The notes under the pieces are model-generated. The model saw only the letters and a list, made by a program, of their open reading frames with translations, did no database searches and was not told the DNA's origin. A DNA stretch of 64,000 nucleotides from Aspidapion aeneum (taxonomy: Eukaryota > Arthropoda > Insecta > Coleoptera > Brentidae), in contig OY755042.1 of assembly GCA_963576565.1 (NCBI GenBank), forward strand, positions 106,941,314-107,005,313. The letters run 5' to 3'. The position numbers and the translations under genes are program-made. Shown piece by piece: positions 45,190-55,564 of this stretch. Every line of letters begins with the position of its first letter. Within the stretch, counting starts at the first letter, position 1.

Positions 45190-46175
45190 ACCTTATCCTT
45201 TACTAAAGGATAGTGTTTGACCTTACTTGCGTACAATAACGCAGGCTACTAGTTCCGTTATTTAAAGACTAGACGGCTGTGCCTGAAGGGGAGAAAACTA
45301 GAAATATCACAAAAAAAATTACCCCAAAGTTAAATTATCCCCGTCTGGGAAAACAGACGTTTATTGAACTAAAAGAAAGGAAAAAAAATCGGCAACACGC
45401 TAGAAGCTTACCTTCTTTCATTTAACAGCAGTTCATTTAGCAGCACTTTCTCGGTGGTTTTTGCGGAAGTGGTTCTTCATTCCCCTGCCAAATACAGGGG
45501 GGCGCTTTAAATTCCCAGCGTGTGCAAATGATTTTTGCCAAAATGATTAAGTGATCAAAAAGAAAATAACTTTCAACAAAGAGAGAAATTATCACCTGAT
45601 GGGAATTTTCCCAAACAAGGAGTTTCTTTTTTAAAGATTTGGCTAAAAAGCCCAAAAATATCAAAACAAAATTTAAGGCTAGGTTTTCCCAAAAATTCAA
45701 ATAAAAACAAAAAATAACTGGCAGCACTAAACAAAGACAGTGTTGTGTGTTTTATGCCATTTTTTTTTAACTTGTAGTTATGTATTGTTTGACAACAGTA
45801 TTCACCAACTAACCAAAAGTTATCAATGTTCTGTAAAGTCACAGCCTTCGTAAACTAACGAGCCACGAACCCGAAGAAACGGCAACACAGCATGGAGGCC
45901 GGTCATTTTCGTCCACGTGCGTCGCCCACCACGCTAGTTACTGGCCGTTTCCGCGCAGATAATGTTTTTTTAAAACTTTTAGTATATTTCAAATCGCGTT
46001 ACCAAATAAAACAACTGTTCTGGTTTTAGTGAGATGTGTGGTGAACTTAAAATTATATTACCTACTTAATAAAAGCTGTGTAAAAAAGACCTTTTGTACA
46101 CCGGTAATAAGTGAGGTTAGATGTTTGTTTTTGTCTGGAATTTTTGGTCTGTTTTTTCTTTTTAAAATTTTAAAC

Positions 46176-46550
46176 ATGCCGCGAAAGTGTTGTGTACCCG
46201 GTTGCAAAAGTAACGATGCATCTATGATTAATGAAGAGGGTCACGAAACAACTTTTAGCTTCCCAAAAGAAAATGACCTAAAAAATGCTTGGCTTCAGGC
46301 CATACACAGAGAAGATTATGTTGTGACTGCATCTTCAGTGGTTTATTGGAAACATTTTGACATAAGTGACGTTGTTAGAACCGAGATAATTAGGGATAAA
46401 GAGGGAGTACAAAAGGAGGTGCCACTAACATTCCCTAAGTTAAACAATGGGGCAATACCTCGGCTATTTGAATCTCAACCCGAGTATATGTCAAACCCCA
46501 AACCTCCAGTAAGAGAAAATCCTGACGACAGGCGAAAAAAAATGAAGAAA
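46176..46550 (+). pseudogene. THAP domain, first exon of P-like transposase
   Basis: The ATG at 46176 starts MPRKCCVPGCKSNDAS and continues THAP-like: TTFSFPKENDLKNAWLQAIH, SSVVYWKHFDISDVVRTEII, PLTFPKLNNGAIPRLFESQP. THAP is a C2CH zinc-dependent DNA-binding fold (C-x4-C, then C-x2-H). Here the two first cysteines (of C-V-P-G-C) and the histidine of K-H-F are present, but the third ligand cysteine of the usual V-C-x-K-H-F is Tyr (V-Y-W-K-H-F), so zinc binding is probably lost. The AVPTIF-type box is present as GAIPRLF. The frame stays open upstream to 46029 and downstream into LINE-B, giving a 205-codon chimeric frame with no evidence of expression. Confidence 0.82.
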
Positions 46551-47350
46551 GGGAGGGTATGGAAATATATAAAAATATATCTTGCATTTATAGACTTCGA
46601 AAAAGCTTTCGATAGCATTGAGCACTGGGCAGTAAAAGATCTTTAATTAATAGCCGAATAGATCACAGATATACAGACTTAATAGCCAATATATATAGTG
46701 AAGCAACAACATATTCCCTAAAATATTTAACCAGGCCCTAGAAGATGTTTTTAAAAGCTTAGATTGGGAAGAAATAGGCATCAAAGTAAACAAACAATTC
46801 TGAACCACCAAGATATGCTGATAATATCAATCAATCTAAAAGAAAATAGAACAAGTAGAGGAATATTATTGAACCTGGGACAAATTAATAAACTGAAAAA
46901 AGAAAAGCAAACAGCTGAAATCAAGAGACAAGTAAGATTGGCCTGGGCAGCATTCGGTAAATTAAGCTACATATTAAGAAATAAAAAATATCCTCAGTAC
47001 CTCAAAACGGAAGTGTATAACCAATGTATCCTTCCTGTACTTACCTATGAATCCCAGACCTGGACACTTACAAAATCAAACATGGATAAGGTAACAAAAG
47101 CCCGAGCAAAAGCCCAAAGATCAATGGAAAGACAAATGTTACATGTAAAGCTAACAGATAGAAAAAGGAATGAATTGATAAGAAATAAAACAAAAGTAAG
47201 GGATGTCAGAGCAGAAGTAGCAAAATTAAAATGAAAATTTGCCGGACATATTATCAGACAGAAAGACGATTGATGGAACAAATGTATTGTAAACTGGAGA
47301 ACTTGGCCAAAGATGGATTGACGAAGGCTAAATAGAATAGATAGATAGAA
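46551..47350 (+). pseudogene. LINE-B (RTE-like) inserted in the P-like element
   Basis: Begins with YLAFIDFEKAFDSIEHWAVK (RT block with the first catalytic Asp), then, after internal deletions, RYADNI (YADD altered to Y-A-D-N, second aspartate lost). The frame 46764-47234 reads KKEKQTAEIKRQVRLAWAAF, GKLSYILRNKKYPQYLKTEV, CILPVLTYESQTWTLTKSNM, AQRSMERQMLHVKLTDRKRN. The tail ATAGATAGATAG is at 47336-47349. AAAGGG on both sides may be a short target duplication, uncertain. Confidence 0.82.
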
Positions 47351-47401
47351 AAAAGGGTAAGTTCATTTAAAGTTTAAATTAACATGTTACCACTTAAACT
47401 A

Positions 47402-47558
47402 GATTCATAGTTCTGTAAAGTAAGCAGTCAGACATAAGAAACTATCCCACAAACATCCTGTTGTTCAAACTTGACAGTAATAACTTAGCAGTAAGAAAGG
47501 AACCATTTTTATTTCTTACTGCTCACTTCATACTGCTTACTTCGTGGTACTATGAATC
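47402..47558. mobile_element. Small TIR element within the P-like element (157 bp)
   Basis: GATTCATAGT plus AAGTAAGCAGT at the left are mirrored at the right (ACTGCTTACTT, ACTATGAATC), with a few mismatches between. AAACT occurs next to both ends. Non-coding; a candidate MITE. Confidence 0.55.
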
Positions 47559-47906
47559 AAACTTTAGGGTTGTTCTCACAAATTGTTTAAAAGTAATTTC
47601 TCTTCTATCTGTTTATTCTAGGTTTTGTTACATATTTTTTAACATGATTAATGGCCACTGATATTTATTTCCAAATGTTTTGTTTGCTTTAAAAATTAAA
47701 TGTAACACGCCTAAACACAGTTTATTAGTTTTTACAAAAAAAATACAAAATCGCCAAACTACAATCAAAACAAATAGCAAATGTTTATATCTCCCCATGT
47801 ATATATCGGCCCACCAGCCGGCCAATTTGCGATGTTGCCTTTTCTGGTTCGTGGCTCGTTAGTTTACGAAGGCTGCGGTAAAGTGCGTAAAAGAAAATAA
47901 GAAGTA

Positions 47907-48668
47907 GGGTAAAGTCGGGTAAGAGCACGTGTTTAGTAGAAAATCGCTTGCCAAAAATAATAAAAACAAAATTCCAAAACTGCTTTATTAAACTAATATT
48001 GTTTACTTTGTTGGTAACAAAAACACGTACAAAAGAAAAACAAAAAACTCTAAACTAAAAAAACATGACAAAAATTAAAAGACGCTGCAAGTGCGGACTC
48101 TTAGAAGACCGCCCAGCTAAGAGTCCGCAGATAGGCGCCTAAGAGTATGCAATATATTAGCTTTAAATCTGAATCTTGGCGACAGGTCTCACAAAGAAAA
48201 ATTCCGGAGCCTGGGTATACGGTACAATTCTCATGGTACCAAGCAGTACATTGGTCTAGGACAAATACATTTTGTTGCATTGGATTTCTTAATTTTCTTA
48301 TTTTTATCGTCAACCATTATTCATAAAATAAAGGATGTACGGCAACACCCTACCAAAAGCATATGTTTACATACCCTCACAATACCATGCACTTTAAATG
48401 TTTATTGAAGTTTTTTTTTAAAAATATACACAAAACTTTTTTAAATGCTAAATCCCAATGGCTAAAAATTACATCATGAAGGTATAAAACAGCTTTTTTA
48501 CCTCTATTTCCAAATACATCCTTCCATAAATTGCAATTTTTGCTGGCTTGTGTGTGAACACATCGTATCACTGTTTTCACACTAACAATGTTGCCAATTC
48601 AGCATTAGCTTGTCTAAAAATCACACTGCGTACTCTTAAAAGATGCGGACTCTTACCTTTCTTTACCC
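47907..48668 (-). mobile_element. Pogo-like element (762 bp) with PHD remnant
   Basis: GGGTAAAGTCGGGTAAGAG at the left and CTCTTACCTTTCTTTACCC at the right form TIRs of 19 bp with two or three mismatches, flanked by TA (47905-47906, 48669-48670). Inside lies a perfect hairpin (GCGGACTCTTAG at 48093, complement at 48117-48128) whose arm motif also occurs next to the right TIR (ATGCGGACTCTTA). It codes a transposase C-terminal remnant on the minus strand. Inserted 30 bp from the P-like element, in the same rep-C repeat. Confidence 0.82.
48101..48313 (-). pseudogene. PHD-like finger remnant of pogo-type transposase
   Basis: A 70-codon frame reads VFVLDQCTAWYHENCTVYPG then SGIFLCETCRQD. The pattern C-x2-W-Y-H-x2-C ... 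C-x2-C is the second half of the PHD-like finger that ends pogo-type DDE transposases; the first C-x2-C pair and the catalytic core are absent. A diverged relative with the full finger is at 42686-42884. Confidence 0.7.
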
Positions 48669-48830
48669 TACACAAGTAAACACAGGCCTAATCCTATATT
48701 TTCCTGGTGGTTTTCACTGGTATTCCTCTTTTAGTTTTTCCCCAGTTGTTTTCGAAACTTTTTAATTAATTTCGCCACAAAATAGGCTTTTGAAAGAAAA
48801 ATAAAGGATAAAGGATTAAAAATTGTGTCT

Positions 48831-49604
48831 GCAAAAGGTCAAAATTGGACCTCTAAATATCACGTGACATCTGTCATTTAATGTCGCATTTATAAAGGAT
48901 AAAGTTAGCGCGTTAGGGCGTGCAAAAGGTCCCATTCATCTTTCAAAGTTAGTGTGCCACTCGTGGTCCACGTACACTGTTTTGGTGCTCTCAAAAAATT
49001 GCCCCAGTGCAGTTCAAATGAATACGAAAGTGCACTAATGCAACACGAGCTCGGATACTCCGTGGCGAAAAACACGCAGTGAGTGCAACATTGAGCTTGT
49101 CAGTTACTCATAAGAATACAAAAAATTCCACTAGTTTTCGCAAAAGAATACGAAAATTGCACTAGTGGCGCACCAATGCTGCACTTTTTTCGCAAAATAA
49201 TTCGCCATTAGCATAGACAAGCTTTATGTCGTAAAAAATTAAATATAGTCATTCCCGCGATTATCCATTGTCCGGAGTTCCCCGACCTTACCGTTTGATA
49301 GTAAAACTTGAGTTTTAAATTAATTGAAATGTTATAAATCAACAGTGACTGACTTAAAACTATTAATTATTATATAGTAGCAAATATTAGTTCAAGACTT
49401 GTTTTTAAAATAAAATCCCATCTAAATTTTCCAAAATGTAATGTTGCTCGTGACGAGGGAAATGATCAAAAACTTTATGCTCTATTTCCTGCACAATCAA
49501 TATAAATTTGATATTTAACACCACCTAAAATAATTGTTGTTTCTTGATATATGTTTATAGGTTAAGTAAACGAACATTTACAATTATAGTGTTTTATCGG
49601 TCCA
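48831..49604. other. Unassigned, with short direct repeats
   Basis: Between 49015 and 49175 the pattern GAATACGAAA followed by GTGCACTA or TTGCACTAGTGG recurs three times (49020, 49112 decayed, 49147), and a related GCACCAATGCTGCAC follows. This looks like subterminal repeat structure, but no transposon ends were found. Confidence 0.4.
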
Positions 49605-50625
49605 ATTCTACCATGCAATATGTTTGATGCAAAAATTCAAAACCAAGAATTAGAGTTTGTAGATTCGCAACTGAGTAAGGAGCTGCAAAATGAAACAAAA
49701 TTGAAAAATTGGATAAACTCTGAATTTTCAGATTTCATACAGATTTATACAGACGGGTCCAGGGACACTGAAAACAAGGTGGGGCGGGAGTGTTTGTTGC
49801 AAACAAAAGTATTAACATGGCTCAAAGATTGGCAGATCGTATCTCAATCTGCTCGGCAGAAGTCATGGCCATCCAAATGGCTTTAGATACCATTAAAGAA
49901 AAAAAATATGATAAGGTAGTAATATTGAGCGATTCTAAGAGTGATCTTCAGAGAATAGTCAAACAAGGAATATCCCAGGATTCAGATTGGCAATCACTGA
50001 AAGTAAGAGAGAATATAGTGGAACTAATGGAGAAGGGAAAAGAAATTAAACTTGCCTGGATTCCCAGGCACACTGAGATAGAGGGGAATGACAAAGCGGA
50101 CAGATTGACCAACATGGCAAGAACTCTGGACAGGATTTCCTATGTCCAGAGTATGAATCCATGAAATGTAGAAATTGGATCAGAGAGGAAATCTGGGAAG
50201 AATGGCAAAATGATTATCATGAGAGAGCTCTCTACAAAGAGTCCCTTTACCTAAAAAATATACCTTTTCCGTAAAAAGTAAAGTGGTTTTAAGATTTCAA
50301 AGAGTTGAATCGAAAGGAAATAACCCTATTCACTAGACTCAGAACAGGTCATTGCCGATCTCCTTATCATCTGCACCGCATGAACACTGTAGATGATCCC
50401 AGATGTGTCTGCAACGAAATTGGAAACCTCTCTCACATACTGTTCGACTGCCCGTTGAACTTTTACAACATAGATATTTTACACAGAAGCATAGAAACCA
50501 AAAAACCCTAGCAAACAGATTATAAAATTGTAACCACATGATTACAAGAAAAAATCAAATTAAGTAATGTCTGTGGCTAGATAGCCTTTAATGCGTAGGC
50601 CAATAAACTGAAAGTGGATTGGATT
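49605..50625 (+). pseudogene. LINE RNase H domain and C-terminal knuckle
   Basis: An RNase H fold is visible with all four acidic positions: IQIYTDGSRD near 49738, ICSAEVMAIQMALDTI near 49845, VVILSDSKSDLQRI near 49917, KLAWIPRHTEIEGNDKADRL near 50047. A one-base shift in the G-run at about 49780 splits the frame into 49620-49886 and 49790-50164. After further shifts, 50305-50511 reads RLRTGHCRSPYHLHRMNTVD, CVCNEIGNLSHILFDCP, the C-x-C-...-H-...-C segment of I-clade LINEs. The 3' end is near 50622 (GGATTGGATTGGAT). RT is absent. Confidence 0.83.
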
Positions 50626-50639
50626 GGATCGATCCGATT

Positions 50640-50835
50640 CTGAATCCTATTATCTAGATATTGGAGTACAACAGGGGTCAATACCGGGGCCGTTAATTTT
50701 CTTATTATCTATAAATGACCTTCCGCTTTATCTGAAGAAAGAATGATATCGTCATCAAATAGTGCCATTTGCTGACGATGTTAATGCGTTAGTGGAAGGT
50801 AAAACTCCCGCGAAGAGAAGACGACACTGGACTGG
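50640..50835 (+). pseudogene. RT fragment (GVQQGS / FADD), different LINE
   Basis: Reads YLDIGVQQGSIPGPLIFLLS then INDLPLYLKK, and after one stop VPFADDVNALVEGK. These are RT blocks 4 and 5, with the catalytic FADD preserved; the close spacing fits a Jockey/CR1-type LINE. It is wedged between the RNase H LINE and LINE-A. Confidence 0.7.
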
Positions 50836-50849
50836 TGTAGAAAAAAAGT

Positions 50850-51978
50850 GGGTTTCGTGCAGACAGATCTAGCAGTGATAAAGTTTTTGTATTAAACAAG
50901 TAATTGAGAAAAGGTCCTGCAAAAAGCATATAATATCGTTCCATTAGAAAAATCATAGACAGTGTTAGAGCAAACTAATCTCAATCATACATATATAAAA
51001 GCAATAAAAGAACTATGCAAAAGGTCAAAATCTAAAATTAAAATTGAAAACCGACTTTCAAAAGAATTCCTGGTAACGAAAGGCGTAAGACAGGGATATT
51101 GTATCTCTCCAACTCTTTTTAAAATATATATCGCAGTAGCTCTAAAAAACTGGAAACGTAAGGTACACGGCATGGAAATACAACTTAACAACCAATTTAC
51201 CACATACACACTACAGTTTGCTGAGGACCAAGTAATTGTAGCTAATGATAAAGAAACCATGGACTATCTGATGAAAAAGTTAACGGAAGAATATCAAAAG
51301 GGGGGTTAACAGTGAACGTGGACAAGACACAGTGTTTATGTATTGGAAACGAATCAAGTGGCTAGACAGTGGACAAACAATATCTCCATGCAATGAGTAT
51401 GTATTCTTGGGTGTCACATTTGATAAGACAGGAACAGACTCTAAAGAACTGGAATTTTTTTTTAATTTAACATAAATGAAACAATGGTGAAAAGGACGCT
51501 GTTGTAGGGAATAGAGACTCGTCAGGTAACAGAAAAATACAAAACAAAAATGAAAAGTGTCTAAATGGATGCAATAAGATCAATGATAATATCTAGAACA
51601 GATCATATTAGAAATTAGATCAAAAAAGAAAGAATGGGAATCGAGAGAAGCATAACCACAAAGTATACTAAGCTATATACTTTGTGGCATAACGGATGAT
51701 ATCACTAAAAGACAACCAATATGGTACGGCCTAAGGTAACTGTATAACGAAGTTCCTGGTACAACCATGTACAACCGATGAACGACGAAAGATTACCAAA
51801 GCAGGTCCTAGAATGGCAACTAATAGAACGCAGAAAAAAAGGGGCGTCCTAAACTAGAATGGCAACAGTTAAAGATCAGTTAAATATCTGACAGAAAATG
51901 ATTGTCAGGATCGAAGGAGGTGGAGTACAGGAGTCGGACAACGTAGAAAAACGTTCTAAACCGACATAGTAGTATTAA
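50850..51978 (+). pseudogene. LINE-A RT to 3' tail (relic)
   Basis: Reads SGFRADRSSSDKVFVLNK near 50850, then the frame 50962-51309: NHTYIKAIKELCKRSKSKIK, RLSKEFLVTKGVRQGYCISP, TLFKIYIAVALKNWKRKVHG. The catalytic box is FAEDQVIVANDKETMDYL: the family FADDQ has become F-A-E-D-Q (first aspartate to glutamate). The C-terminal part near 51780-51960 (MNDERLPKQVLEWQ, RRRKTF-like end) is shifted. The 3' end is a short TAGTAG tail at 51968. Confidence 0.83.
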
Positions 51979-52480
51979 TATGATGAGGAATACGGAAATT
52001 TCTGAAAATTTCGTGCCAATAATATTTAAAACTAAGTATAAAATAAAAAGTAAAATCATATTAAGTATATCTGTTCTGTTTAAAATAAATTAAGCAGTTT
52101 AACAAGCAGAACAATCATTGCCGCTACCGACAGACAGACAAAATAACTTTTCTTGTAAACCTATCCAATTTATTTGAAATAAAAACTGTTTTAATTGCAA
52201 AAATAACGATCTAGTTGCATATATTAACTAAGTTTAGGAATATTGGTTTCGTGTAGTACGCGATTTAAATATTTGCTTCTTGCGCAAGAATAATTAGACT
52301 TCGTAATTATTTTCATTAGTTTAGTCGACATCGGCACTTGCTTTCAACTATTTAGTTATACCTACTAAGCCATTAAATTGAGTTATGTAACCAATTTAAG
52401 TTAAAACCCCAAAATTACACTGCATATATTCACACATATTAGAGACTTTCAAAATAAGGCTAGCAGGAAAACAAACAAAA
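51979..52480. other. Unassigned AT-rich sequence
   Basis: No gene or repeat boundary recognised. Confidence 0.35.
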
Positions 52481-53246
52481 CCCAGGTAGCAAGGTCACGT
52501 TTTTTAAACGTCAAAAACAGGTCATTTTTAATGACCATTGACGTCTCTAATCTGACGTGTAAATGACCTTTAAATGACGTTCAAAAGACACACCCAAATG
52601 ACGTCATTTTTAGACGTTTTAAAGACGTCAGCAATATGACGTATTTGGGACCAAATCAGAACATTAGACACACACACAGACACACACCTATTTATGACTT
52701 TTTTTTAAACTCGTCTGAATATATATATGCAGTTGAGAACACTGAAGACTGAAGGAAACTTAGACACAGAAGGTGACTCTTCTGTGACTTAGACGTGGAA
52801 GTACTGGAACAGGTACAGCGGTGTTTGTCTGTGAGGTACAGATCAAAATAGACCTATACATAGACTAACACATCTTCACCTTGAAGCGAAAGAAGCCTCG
52901 AAGCAGAGACAATTTCTCTATGACTCGAAGTTAGTCTTGATTTATTTATTTTACATACGTACCCCCACATTCCGTATAAATCCGGTTCGGTTCGGTTCGG
53001 TTCGGTTCAAGTACTGACTGGGGCACCATCTATGTAAGTATGAGTGTAAGTTCCTTGGACAAAGTGTGCAGTGTGGGTAGTGACCAATATATGACGTTTT
53101 TCAGACGTCAAAAACTACACTACGAAAAGACGTCAAGTAACTGACGCCTTAAAGACAACATTTTTTGGTAGATGACCTGCTGGTCATGCAAATAACCACT
53201 TTTCGACGAAAAAAAGACGTCATTTGATGAACCCTTGCTACCTGGG
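52481..53246. mobile_element. TIR element with GACGTC arrays (766 bp)
   Basis: CCCAGGTAGCAAGG (52481-52494) and CCTTGCTACCTGGG (53233-53246) are perfect 14-bp TIRs. On both sides the interior is studded with GACGT/GACGTC motifs (about ten at 52538-52650 and several at 53090-53225), many next to TTT or CAAA. It also holds (GGTTC)5 at 52983-53008 and a CACACACAGACACACA stretch. No coding frame. It sits directly against the palindromic element. Confidence 0.82.
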
Positions 53247-53556
53247 AAACATTTCATGTTAAAAAAGCCAAGTACGCGAAAATAGTATTCCGTTAAGATA
53301 AAAGTAAGGCCAAATTCGCCAATACAAATTTTAAAATGGAAATTGGAAATGTTTTTTTAAAACTTTGCTATTCCAGCCATACTTCTTTATATTCAATTCA
53401 GCACTGTGCCTAAGAGTTATTTGCAGCCGTAATAGCCAAGTTTAAAAAAACATTTCCAAACTAGTAAAAACCTTGTATTGGAGAACTTGGGTATACTTTT
53501 ATCTCAATTCTTTTTTCGGGTACTTGGCTTTCTTTATATGAAATGTTTTTGTTATT
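53246..53556. mobile_element. Palindromic (foldback) element, copy 2
   Basis: Matches 32611-32894 and folds on itself: the left half (CATTTCATGTTAAAAAAGCC, AATACAAATTTTAAAATGG, GCACTGTGCCTAAG) is the complement of the right half. The outermost left bases are missing, where the GACGTC element ends. Confidence 0.78.
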
Positions 53557-53800
53557 ATTTCATTTCTTGTTTAAAGGATTTGGATAATATTTAAGTTTTA
53601 AAGTAGATAAATATGCGGAATATTGTCCAAAACTTTTGCAATGCCTTATTCAAAATTTTGTGGTTCTTTAATTTTTTCCTATGGTTTTATCATAGTTCCT
53701 AACAGCCCTCTAAAGCTCAGCTCTTTAGCGTTCCTGGAAGTGGCTACTGTTAACTCGCGGCCACAGACTAAAATGCACTCTGGCTCCTTGGATTTCGAGG
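53557..53800 (+). repeat. Repeat rep-F, copy 2 (part)
   Basis: Continues from the palindromic element as in copy 1 (AAAGGATTTGGATAATATTT, CTCAGCTCTTTAGCGTTCC). Its end (CTCGCGGCCACAGACTAAAA, CTCTGGCTCC) is inverted relative to 55565-55625. Confidence 0.65.
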
Positions 53801-55560
53801 TTATGTTTTAATTGTTTTTTTTTTGTTCAAATAGCCTGGGAGTGTTTATAGTTTGAAGTCCCTTCCAGTTTTAAAAATTAGTCCGTGTTTTATAATCATC
53901 ATCATTTATATATCAAAATAAAAATCTACTTTTCAAGTAGTATTTCAAGTATTTATTGAATAAAATCAGTTTACAACTTTTAACAAAACTAGTTACTGAT
54001 TAAGTTTAAAATACATTTGATATTTTCATAGCACAAAGAAATAAATCTTGTGTGTGCTAATTTGTTTTTTTTATATTTGTAAGGCTTAAAAGTTATAAAG
54101 ACCTATTTAATCTTCAAATTTAACAATTTTAAGTTCTAGATTAAAATAAATAAATAAACTATTTGTTTTTTTGTAACACTTAAAAATTACAAGTATCTTT
54201 GAGATCTTAACTGCATCTAACTCTAGTTACAAATAAAATTTAAAAAAAAAATAAATGAAAATGAAGTAATTAAAATTAATAATTATAAGGAATTTAGACT
54301 CAATTTTTATAGAACAGAACTTCCTCAAAGACGTTTATTTTCCACCAAAAATCAGCCCAAAAAGTCAAGAAAAAATTGTTTGCAAAACCTATGCCAAAAG
54401 AGACAATTTTAATAGCAAATCAATTGTTACATTCTTGATTCCTAAAAATAATAAAAACCTAATAGAGTAAATACCTAGAAGAATAATTTATTTTTGCATC
54501 TGCCCACTTGTTATTTTTGTGTTTCCCAAAATCTTTTTTTGAGTTCAGCTATAGTTTAAACATTTCACATTTTGTTTTATATCGAATCTTCATTATAAAT
54601 GTGATTTAATTATATAGTACCAAATTTTCCATAAATCCTAAACCTCAAAAAGATTTAGCCTGGATTCCTATAGTTCGGAGCCTAAGCCACTTTTGTCTGC
54701 ATTTTTGGGTACCGTAATGATACTTGGTACGAATATAGTACAACACTGTAGTATTATTTTATTGGCTGAACTGAATACCGGGTATCCCATTTAAAAAATG
54801 TGGTTTTTTTAACATAACTCACCTACTCGTCATTTGATTTTCTTTTAGTTCATCACCATCGTAATCAGAGAAAAAAATACCACATCTTTGTCTATTTAAC
54901 CGACCCTGTAGCTCTAATATTAACGAAGTAGGTAATAGTGGCGACTTAACTCTTAACACCCTGTACATTATAATTCAAAAATTCCAGAAACTTCATTTTG
55001 ACTTAATTTATCAAATTTTATTAAGTTAGGTTTGATTAGGTGTTTTTAATATTCTCTCACGTAGATCTCAGAACAGGTACATTTGAGGTGTCAGTTTTTG
55101 ATATATCATGTGAACAGTTTGACGTTTTGACTTAATTTATATCTATTTTCGTTTAGAATACGAAATTACCTAGAAATCGATACCCCACACGACCACTTTA
55201 GATGAAATAAGATTTTAACAATGTCTGTCCTCGTTCCTTTTGCTCCCTCCCCTGAAAAAAGCCGTTTTCAAAACTTTACTTTTTGTAAATTTTTTGGATT
55301 TACAAGCTATAAGGTGAAACAAACAAAAAACTGTACGCGAAATGAGTTTCATATTTATTTTATATATTTTTTCTTGCCCACCTCAAGTACGCCCCTGTAT
55401 CTGGGCCCTGCACTGGGTTCCATCGGAGCACCTCTTCTAAAATGGCATCTTTAGGTGTCTACTACCTCTGTGCCAAATTTTATTATGGTACGGAAAAATG
55501 CAGACAAACCCCAAAATTTCCCTCTTAGGCCCCGAACTACTACGAATTTTAAAAATATAC
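53801..55560. other. Unassigned, probably decayed repeats
   Basis: No gene recognised. A 77-codon plus frame at 55221-55454 has no motif. The segment lies between inverted copies of a 35-bp block (53750 and 55590), so it may be the inside of an old inverted-repeat element. Confidence 0.35.
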
Positions 55561-55564
55561 GTTC

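Larger units (their letters stand above)
45840..47877 (+). mobile_element. P-like (THAP) DNA transposon, internally disrupted (2038 bp)
   Basis: Ends CACAGCCTTCGTAAACTAAC (left) and, on the reverse strand, CGCAGCCTTCGTAAACTAAC (right): the first 32 bp differ at one base and similarity runs to about 60 bp. GTAAAGT occurs directly outside both ends (45833-45839 and 47878-47884). P elements are known for a THAP-domain N-terminus and 7-8 bp duplications, which fits. The first exon (THAP) remains; the rest is replaced or interrupted by LINE-B and a small TIR element. Non-autonomous. Confidence 0.85.
45190..48830 (-). repeat. Repeat rep-C, copy 1, split by two DNA transposons
   Basis: Read on the minus strand, 48830-48671, 47906-47878, 45839-45760 and 45260-45190 match successive parts of 60805-61270 (ATACCAGTGA, GGAAAATATAGGATTAGG, TTCTTTTACTCACTTCACAG-like, GGTTAGTTGGTGAA, GAACTAGTAGC-TGCGTTATT, CAAGTAAGGTC). 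The material absent from the 61-kb copy is the P-like element (45840-47877) and the pogo-like element (47907-48668). About 45270-45720 also differs and holds a 96-codon minus-strand frame (45437-45727) with no recognised motif. Confidence 0.8.

Noticed and set aside
45437..45842. Minus-strand open frames of 96 and 89 codons
   Set aside because: They overlap each other in different frames, have no recognised domain, and lie in or next to repeat rep-C; most likely chance.
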